Positions 56,078 to 64,000 of a DNA stretch of 64,000 bases are shown piece after piece. The notes beneath the pieces are model-generated. The model was not told where the DNA came from. It saw only the letters and a list, made by a program, of their open reading frames with translations, and searched no databases. Source of the stretch: Edaphochlamys debaryana (taxonomy: Eukaryota; Chlorophyta; Chlorophyceae; Chlamydomonadales); assembly GCA_016858145.1 (NCBI GenBank), contig JAEHOE010000078.1, positions 434,001-498,000 of the forward strand, written 5' to 3'. The translations under genes were made by a program, and so were the position numbers. How positions within the stretch are numbered: position 1 is the first letter of the stretch; each line of letters starts with the position of its first letter.

Positions 56078-58058
56078 TGGCAGGGCAGCGCTCGCTCGGT
56101 GTGTGAGCGGTTTGGCCGCCTTGCGTACGTGGACTACGACGGATGAAAGAGTGAGAACAACGATCCGAGGTTTCCGTAGGCACTTGAAACTGTATGTCTA
56201 GGGCGCCGGCAGTGCTTATGTGAGGCCTGCCGGTTCGTTCTGGGTTGCCCGGCTCTCACTTCCGTACGCACGAGGGACGATGCGAGGTGTGCATGCGTGG
56301 GTGTACTTGAGGCAGTAGCTTACATGTTGCGCGGCAGTATGGAAGCAACAAGCTTGTGAGGCGAGCGAGGAGGGGCCAGGAGGCTTGCTGCGAGCGGTTC
56401 GAACTGAGTTCAGGGGTTGAGCGAGTACCTAAAGACGGCCTTGCCTCACTGTCGATAAATTGAGACTTGTCGAATGCTTACTGGTTACGCGCCCTGGTCG
56501 GCAACCTGCCCGACTTCCAGAGCGGTTGCCGTGCCCATGGTGACGCCCCTGGGCTGTGGTGCATGCATCTTTACGCGGCGTGTCCCATAAAACTGAAGGA
56601 GGAGACAAACTTGGGCCGCTGTTGAGTGGCTGGGGCCGTCTGGTAGGGCGCTCTAATGTGGGGCCTTCGTACCGTAAATTGCTCCGTGCGAACAGATGGC
56701 GGGGTCAAAGTGTCACTGTCTACTGCCCAAACTCTGGGCATCGGGCGGGTTCTAACTGCATAGGTCAAGAACGCAAGCAACGCATTTGGATGGTACATAG
56801 CACAGAGCCACGCTGCTCACACCGCCCTGCTGCACGGATGTCGTTATCAAGGCTTGCGTCTTCATTCAGACATTGAAGCGTAGCGGTGTGACAGGTCAAC
56901 CAGCCTTCTGCATGGGGCATCTTTCGTACCTTCTGCGGGGGTGGTGATGGAACCGCAAGTGTAGGGTAGCATGCATTACTTTCATGTCCACGCTGTCTTG
57001 ACGCTGGTTGACGCATGGGCGGCGGTTGGGGGTGTGGGCCCCGAATTGCGTGAAGGGTATTCGACTCGTTGGTTTGTTCGGTTAAGGACTGCGTGGTTGG
57101 ATTTGTTGCAAGCTGCTGGTGGTGGTCGTTGACTGGTTACAGGTGGCGCAGGAAGACGGTGTGCGGCCGAGTCTTCAGGCGCTTAGGTGCGCCCAGCCGA
57201 TTAACTTCCCTGACATCGTGGAGATCTGTGCGCCAGCTTGGGCTGATATCTTCGGAGGCTGTGTAGGGTCTATCACTTCGCGCCGGGTCCACTGGGGCCT
57301 TACGGGGCCTTACGGGGCCTTACCTCCGCTCAGGACCACCCTGCTGAACAACTCGAGGGCAATGTTGTGTTCTTGTTACACGCTGTTATGCGTGCACGCC
57401 CTCGCAGCAGCGGGCGCCCTCTCCGAGACCTGTTCAATCATCGGGTCCCCTTGCGTTGATCGAAGCCAAGCCAGTTGCCTGTGGACCGATTCGCATTTCG
57501 CAGCGGCCTGCGGGCCCTGCCCAACTTCCCATGTCATAACCGAAAGCCCTCAGGCCCCGGTAGCTAGCGCCAGCGCCCCACCCTCTACCTTAATAGCAAA
57601 CGGACCCAGCTGACATTGCCAGAGCACCTGCGACAGCCGCCTGTACTGGTACGCCCTGTGGCTGCCTGCACCTGAAAGCGCCCAGCCTTCGTTCGCCATA
57701 CACACCACACCTGCCCGCCTAAGACGCCCCCCACCTAGGAGGCCAACTATTCTGTAAACGCCCAGCCGCCCTCTGCACATGTATAGTCTATGTTCCTTGC
57801 CAGTAGCTGTTCTAAAGCCTCTGCGCATTGCCCTACGTGCTACCTTGCTTCCCTGCTGAGCCCTTGGTTCTCTTGCCAAGACTCCCCGGCCAGCGACCAC
57901 CGACAGGTCGCCCTCCCGCCCTCGCCCTCCTGCGTCTCCACTCCCTCTCTGGGGCTGACATCCCTGCTGCCGCGCACTCCAGGCCCGATCAAGGGCATTA
58001 CCTGCATCGCCCACTTTCCTCGTCCTCTGCTTTCCCTACGCGCCGTCCACCCCGGCGC
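56078..58058. other. Convergent region between G and gene I
   Basis: G (plus) and I (minus) converge here, so 3' untranslated regions are expected. A frame of 164 codons at 57119-57613 has no domain and no exon partners. Plus-strand TGTAA occurs at 57753-57757, rather far from the G stop. A triple repeat of tacggggcct near 57300 is the only visible repeat. Nothing else is supported. Confidence 0.45.
57376..57380 (-). terminator. Candidate poly(A) signal (TGTAA, minus strand) of gene I
   Basis: The plus strand reads TTACA about 680 bases past the stop codon of gene I. Positional support only. Confidence 0.3.
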
Positions 58059-61000
58059 CTACAGCAGCAGCTCCAGCCCCGGCCGCTCCGCCGCCGCCGC
58101 CGCCAGCACCTTGGCCGTCAGCGGCTCGATGCCGTTGCCCGACAGCACCAGGCGCCGCAGCGCGCCGCCGCCGCTGCTGCCCGCGCCGCCGCCGCTGCTG
58201 GACGCCGAAGCGGCCGTGGATGGGCGGCCGTCGCCGCTGACGGAGCTGGCAACCGAGCTGGATCCGAAGCTGGAGGAGGAGCCGAAGGAGGAGGAGGAGG
58301 AGGCAGCCAGGCGCGGGCGCGAGGCGCCGGCGGCCCGCACTGCGCCCGCGAGGCAGGCGGCCATGGTGCCGCCCAGGCCGCAGCTGGAGAGGTTGAGCTC
58401 CTCCAGGGTCCTGCAGCAGGGGGGCAGCAGAGGTCAGAGCCTTGCGTACAGAGACATGATTCCCGCCCTCGTGAAGAATGGGTACTTTGCTCCCAATCCC
58501 CTCGTGTAACTCTCCAGGCTGGCCAAGTCTCTGTCACAGCTTCCGCGCCCTATCCCTGCCCATGTGGTAGCCCCTGCTCCCCACCTGCACACCTATTTAC
58601 CGAACCCATGGACAACCAAGGAACCCCACAACCATCGATAGAAAGCCCAGCTCATCCCACGCGCCCGTCTGCCCCCCCTCCCCGGTTCCCGCCTGTGCAC
58701 CTGTTGGCCCTCAGCGCCTGGGCCATGGCCTCCGCACCGCCCGCGCCCAGCCCCTCCAGGCGCTGGTACGACAGGTCCAGCAGGCGCAGCCCCGAGGCCG
58801 CTCCCTCCAGGCAGCGGCCCAGGCTGCGGGCGCCCGCGGCGCGGATGCCGTTCCTGGGGGCGCGACGCACACGGAGGGGCGGACGGGCGGCAGGATGGGA
58901 GGGCGCGCGTCAGTTTTGCTTTGGTGCAGGATGGGGTTGGAGCCGTTACTGGGGGCGCGGCGGAGGGGCGGACGAGGGGCAGGGGCCGTTGCGTCAGGGA
59001 GGATTGGAGAGTAGGAGCGCACGACGCATGACGGTGAGCGTAAACGGCGAGACGTGCTTGACGGGGCAATCAGCCGTGCGCAGGTTGTGCAGGCTCTGTT
59101 CCAGACGGGAGCACTCGAGGCACTGGCGCAACGCACAAGTGGCGCATGCAGTGCCGGTCACGCACTGTCGTGCCACCCCTGCGGTATCGGGCATCGAACA
59201 CGAGGGGAATGGCCGCTCCGCGGCCCATTCCCACCCGCCTTCCCCACCTGCTGAGGCTGAGCTCGCGCAGGCCGCCGTTGGCCGCCAGCCCCAGCGCCAG
59301 CAGCGCCGCGCCCCCGTCGCCCAGCTTGTTGCCGTCCAGGCGCAGGCGGCGCAGGCCCGGGCAGGACAGCAGCACCGCCATGACCTGGGGGGCGGCAGGG
59401 GGTGGGGGGCGGCGGTGGTGGGGGGGGGGGTGCGTCGAAAGGGCCGACACCCTTAAAACCTCCGAGCTTCCGAGCAGCTCCTTGGCTCCCCAGCCCCCAC
59501 TTGACGCTCCGCGTCCCCGCCATGCCCCACCACATGCTCAGGCCCCCCCAAACGCCTTTCCAATCCCCCGCCCAAGCCCCCAGGGGCCCCAGAGAGGGGT
59601 CCCATCCCATTCCGTCCCCACCATGACCATGTGGTGGCTCTCCAGCCCCTCCGCGGACAGGTCGCAGTCCACCGGAGCCGGGCCGCCACCCGCCACCGCC
59701 GCCTCGGCCGCCGGGCCGGGGCCCTGCGCCGCCGGGCCGGGGCCCTGCGCCGCCACAGGACCCGCCAGAGGGCCCGATACCCGGCCGTCCGCGCTGCCGG
59801 CGGCGCTGCTGCGGCCCTCGGCGCCCGTGGGTGCGGCGGGTGCGGGCGGCAGGGCGCCGGCGCACGGGGCGGGAGGAGACGGCGTGGACGAGGAAGGGGT
59901 GGTGGTGGTGGTGGTGGCGACGGCGCCCCGCCTGGCCAGCAGCAGCATGTCCCGGTACCAGCCGTCGAGGCGCTCGTTGCCGCTGTACAGGCTCAGCACG
60001 CCGCCCTGCAGCGGGGAGCAACCAGGGGCGGGAGCAGGCGGGTGGCAAGTGGTTCGAGGGCAGCGGTGAGAGGCAGGATGAGGCAGTGAGCTTGAGGTGA
60101 CAGGTGCAGGGATGGGCAGAGTCGGACGCTTAGGGCGGGAACACGGCCACCACGACCCTGGAGGAAGCCCGCAAAAGCCGGGCAGGAGCACAGCAACTCG
60201 GTCCCTTTCCCTCTCTTCCGACGCAAGACACCTGCGCACCTTGCTCTGGGTCTGCGCCTGCTCCTGAGGCCCCGACCGCTCCGCTCCCGCCCCTGCTCCC
60301 GCCTCCGGCCCGTCCTCCGCCTCCGCGGCCAGCTCCACCAGCCCCGCCGCCAGCAGGTCCCGCAGCATGGCGGCGGCCTCCACGTCGAACAGGTTGGTGG
60401 CCAGCTGCACGCTGCGGGTGGAAGGGTGGAGGGAGGGAGGGATGGGAGAGGAGGAGGGACCAGGGCCGATGGGGTTGAGCAAGGGAACACGGGGAGGAGG
60501 GCAAGAAGGGACCAGGGCCGATGGGGTTGAGCAAGGGAACACGGGGAGGAGGGCAAGAAGGGGTTAGGACGGGTTGGCGGCCAGCTGCACGCTGCGGGGT
60601 GGTGGTGGTGGTGGTGTGGGGATGGCGGGGGGGAAGGGTAGTGAAAAGGACGGGGTTGAGCAAGGCAGCGTATAGCATAGCGGAAGTCAGGGGACGGGGG
60701 TTAGGACAAGTTGGTGGCCAGCTGCACGCTGCGGGGTGGTGGTGGTGGTGGTGTGGGGATGGCGGGGGGGAAGGGTAGTGAAAAGGACGGGGTTGAGGAA
60801 GGCAGCGTATAGCATAGCGGAAGTCAGGGGACGGGGGTTAGGACAAGTTGGTGGCCAGCTGCACGCGGGGATTGGGGTTTGGCATGAGGTAAAGAAATGT
60901 GCGGCCAGGAAGAACGGGGCGCTGAGGGTCACGGTGGTAGGCCAGGCGCGGCTATCTGAGTGGGTGCCAGCAGAGCCTGCAGGCAGTGCACGCGCCACCC

Positions 61001-64000
61001 AGCGACGCCTTGCATCTCGGCCATCCCACCCCCTGCCCGCGTGTCACCCCAACGCCTTTACCGCCTCAACGCCGCCGCACCTGCGCAGCATCCCGCCGCC
61101 TGCCGCCGCCGCGCCGCCCAGCGCCAGGAACGGCAGCGCCGTGCCGTTGCCCATCTCGCCCCACGTCCAGCCGCCCAGCTGCAGCGTGGTGAGGGAGTTG
61201 TTGAGGCCGATGGCGGCCGCCAGGCAGCAGATGCGCAGGCCGGCCTGGGGAGTGGGAGTCGTGATGGGAGCTGGGCATGGGTGTGCGTGGGTAGGTCGGT
61301 TGGCACAGAAGTGCGGTGCGCTGTGGGTGCTGGACAACGAGCAGACTCGGGCAGGCCAGTGGGCTGAACAGCCGGGGTGCTGGCGAGTTTGCAGGCCGGC
61401 CTGGAGCGAGGCGGAGGGTGGGCGGGTGGTTGGCCATGATGATTCATGACGTGTGGGCGGTTGCGTTAGCGTGGATGGTCAGTCGGGTCGGGGCCGGCCA
61501 GGAGGCGTGGGTGCCGGAGGCTGGCGCTTGCACGTGACTGGTGCACACCGGTGCACACTGGAGGGAGTTGCACGCCCTCAAGAACCGCAACATGCGCGCG
61601 GGGCGCGGGTGTTGGCCGCTGGCGTGTGGGCTCGGCGGGGCGCCGGCTGCAGGCCCACACCCGCCCGGCCCACCTTCTCCCAGGTGACCTCCCTGCTGGT
61701 GTCCAGGTCCAGGGCCAGGTGGCGCAGGCGGGAGCTGTCCATGATGCCGGCAGTCACCTGGGGGTTGGCCGGGGCCGGGACCGTGAGTGCGTCGAGACGG
61801 AGATCTGTGTGTCACACGCATTACTGCATGGCCCTCAAAGCAGCAGGTAAGCTCTGCATGCATGTGTGTGCCCTAGCGGGTGCAGGGATGCAGTAGAGCC
61901 CCGGCGTCAGGTCGCTGCGCTCACCGAGCCCAGCAGCGGCAGGGGGGACTCGCAGATCTTGAGCCTCAGCCGCCCTTCGTCCAGCACCGAGGCGTACGAG
62001 TCGGCAGGGTCAGGGCCCTGCGGCGGCCGGGGAGAGGCGGGAAGGGCGGGAAGGGGCGGGAAGGGAGGGTGGAGTGGGCGCGCGGAGCAGAACATGCGGT
62101 GGGTGGTGAGAGCAGGGTGGTGTGAGGGGGGGATGCAGGGGCGTGAGGTGGTGCGCAGGACGTGCGGGAGGAGGACTAGAGGAGGCTGGACAGGAGCGCA
62201 CCTGGGCACCGCGCGCGCCGCTGGAGACTGAGGCTTGTGCGCCCTTGTTGGCCATGCGGGCGATGGCGGTGAGGAGCCTGCAGCGGGTGGGGGGCAACGG
62301 GCATGGGACGGAGCATCATGCACGGAGGAGCTTCTGAGCACCACTTACTGAACTGGTGTACAGCCTTCAACCCCCTCAAACAACCACAACGCTGACGGTA
62401 CAGTGGTTCAGAGCAAGGTGCGCGAGAGGCTTCCACTACACTAACACGGGGGGCTGTGCTGTCCCCTAAACCCATGTCCAAGTGCCACGCGGCTGCAAAT
62501 CCCATCTGCCACGCAACCTCTCTGCACACGCACGCACATAATTTTGCGCCGCAGGTCGGCGGAGGTCTCACTGTACGCGGCCCGCAGCCGCCTCGCCTCG
62601 GCCCCCGCCGTCTCAGCAGCGGAGCGTGCCTCCGCCGCAGCGGCGCCGCTAGCGGCGGCCTGTTGCTTGGCGGCGGCGCCCGCGGCGGAAGCGGCCTCCA
62701 TCTGCTCCTTGAGCAGCGCCGCCTCGGCCTCGGCCGCGTGCAGCTTGGCCAGGGCGGTAGACAGGTCCTTGGCGGTGCTGGCCAGCTGCTTGGCGGTGGA
62801 GATGACGCTCTGCGGAGGCGGAGGTGGGGATGAGGGATGGGGGCGGGAGGATGGGGGCGGGAGGATGGGGGCGGGAGGATGGGGCGGGAGGATGGGGGCG
62901 GGAGGATGGGGGCGGGAGGATGGGGGCGGGAGGACTTCACCGTGGGCGCTCAGGCGACCCACATCGAGGCCATCGGCTTCCTGCCACACCTGGCACACAG
63001 CTGACGACCCACATCGGAGTCACTTGGATTCCTACACCCTGGCAGGCAGCCATACCCTGGCAAGCCACCTATCTGCACTACCACGATCATGCTCAGGGCC
63101 CCACGCGGCCCCACCTGCTTGGAGCCCAGGTACTGGCTGCTGACCTCCGCCACGCGCGCCTCGTGCCCCGCCGCCTGCTCCAGCGCCCGCACCAGGCGCT
63201 CGCCCGTGGCGGCGTGCGAGGCGCGGGCCTCCTGCGCAGGCGCAGAGGTCGGGACAAAGGGGTGAGGGCTGGGGAGCCGCGGATGGTGAGACGTAATGTG
63301 GCAGGGGATGCCCCTCGGTACATAGGAATGCGCACGCGCCCGCATAGGCAGGGACCAAGTTTATCGTTTGAGCAGTGGTGATACCGCCCACTAGCAGGCA
63401 GAGGACAGGAGACAGGGGGGGAAGGAGGACGGGCTCTAACCTGCAGCTGCGCCTGCGCCTCCTCGAGCGCTCGGCCCTGCTGCGCCGCCTGCGCCGCTGC
63501 GGCCGCCAGCTCCCGGCGGGCGCCCGCCAGTGCCTCCTGGGCGCAGCGCTCCGCCGCCTGGACGTCCCGCAGCTGCGAGGGAGTGGGGCGAAACGAAGGG
63601 AAACGTTAACTTGGTTGCCGTATCTCGTCTTGCAAGGCTGCAGTTGCGAGAAGGTGGGGCACGGGCACGGCCGAGGCAAAGCATGTGGGTGGGATGGGGC
63701 GGAGGGAAATGTGAGCACGCGTACGGAGCCTGAGCTTGCAGGGCACAATGGGCGGCGAAACGTGAGGAGGCAGTACGCGGGGATTCAGGTGAGGCACGTG
63801 AAGCCGCACGTGCATGCCCACCTCGGCTGCCACGGCCTCGTACAGCTGCTGGTGGTGCGAGGCCAGGCCCTGGGCGGTGCGCAGCTCCGAGCGCAGCCCC
63901 TCGAGCTCGCCCTCGCGGGCCGCCAGGGCCGCCACGGAGGCCTCCAGGGCCGACGCCTGCGAGGTGCGAGCGCACGGGGGAGCCGACAGGCAGTTCTTGG
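58059..64000 (-). CDS. Coiled-coil and leucine-rich-repeat protein I, C-terminal 756 residues
   Basis: Partial gene; its start lies beyond the right edge. Exons, 5' to 3': 63956-63822, 63572-63441, 63231-63115, 62809-62538, 62277-62202, 62017-61925, 61757-61674, 61244-61081, 60411-60240, 60005-59622, 59384-59248, 58853-58701, 58410-58059. All splice GT-AG and in phase. The first four exons are a long Ala/Glu/Gln-rich coiled coil. Later exons carry ribonuclease-inhibitor-like leucine-rich repeats (LRRLRLDGNKLGDGGAALLA, LRLLDLSYQRLEGLG, LEELNLSSCGLGG, LRRLVLSGNGI). A disordered Ala/Pro/Gly insert lies in exon 60005-59622 and a Ser run in the last exon. It is probably a cytosolic or cytoskeletal scaffold, since neither motif implies catalysis (inference). 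It is unrelated to the kinase cluster. Confidence 0.8.
60459..60562 (+). repeat. 52-bp direct repeat, two units, in an intron of gene I
   Basis: Units begin at 60459 and 60511 and read accagggccgat... with almost no differences. They lie just upstream (on the minus strand) of the exon starting at 60411. Confidence 0.85.
60563..60873 (+). repeat. 137-bp tandem repeat carrying copies of a splice acceptor
   Basis: Units start at 60563, 60700 and 60837 (gttaggac...), exactly 137 bases apart; the third is partial. Each contains the stretch ccagctgcacgc, which is also the beginning of the exon at 60411 with its 3' splice site on the minus strand. The duplication therefore multiplied a real intron-exon boundary inside the intron. 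Confidence 0.88.
62835..62934 (+). repeat. 14-bp minisatellite (about 7 units) in an intron of gene I
   Basis: The unit ggatgggggcggga repeats with one 13-base variant, directly upstream on the minus strand of the exon starting at 62809. It is G-rich on the plus strand, so C-rich on the coding strand near the acceptor. Confidence 0.9.

Noticed and set aside
57119..57613. 164-codon plus-strand frame after G
   Set aside because: No domain, no homologous exon in the family, lies in a 3' region between converging genes.
57828..59456. 542-codon plus-strand frame
   Set aside because: Antisense to the leucine-rich-repeat exons of gene I, which splice in phase on the minus strand.

Overview
The window is nuclear DNA of a green alga of the volvocine/Chlamydomonas type. 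The evidence is very high GC in coding DNA, genes cut into many short exons with GT-AG (a few GC-AG) introns, TGTAA-type poly(A) signals, Ala/Gly/Ser/Gln-rich linkers, and plant/algal TKL-like protein kinases. There are no bacterial operons, phage genes, tRNAs, rRNAs, CRISPR arrays or recognisable transposons. The species is an inference from style; no marker gene is present.

From 2.2 to 56.1 kb the window is a cluster of seven copies of one receptor-like kinase gene (called here A to G), interrupted by one unrelated gene. The order is A(-) 2226-7922, B(+) 9145-14964, C(+) 16105-21303, low-complexity gene H(-) 23442-26165, D(-) 27160-31976, E(-) 32986-38877, F(-) 41286-47733, G(+) 49907-56077. 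The common plan is an N-terminal signal/anchor sequence, a Cys-containing extracellular domain with a beta-helix-like pattern, a variable low-complexity stalk, one transmembrane helix followed by an Arg-rich stop-transfer, a conserved cytosolic motif (DTGCVFLG...LPEWSP), a variable linker, and a protein kinase domain with an unusual HGDLNPNN catalytic loop. I rebuilt the exon/intron structure by hand. A (15 exons, 867 aa), B (17 exons, 822 aa), F (17 exons, 922 aa) and G (16 exons, 924 aa) join in frame throughout. C joins in frame (860 aa) only if one intron is kept. D has no in-frame ATG and carries a stop just after the transmembrane helix. E has several frameshifts and a 4-bp insertion. 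D and E are annotated as pseudogenes.

The B-C pair and the D-E pair are mirror images: C matches D and B matches E, including 3' flanks and intergenic DNA. This makes an inverted segmental duplication with arms of about 12 kb around a spacer of about 5.6 kb that holds gene H. A and F share a C-terminal exon type. Kinase exons are almost identical across most copies while the outer domains diverge, which points to gene conversion between copies.

From 58.1 kb to the right edge lies the C-terminal part of a separate minus-strand gene (I): a coiled coil followed by ribonuclease-inhibitor-like leucine-rich repeats. Its introns carry several short tandem duplications. The left 2.2 kb and the intergenic stretches contain long chance ORFs typical of GC-rich DNA but nothing I can support as a gene.
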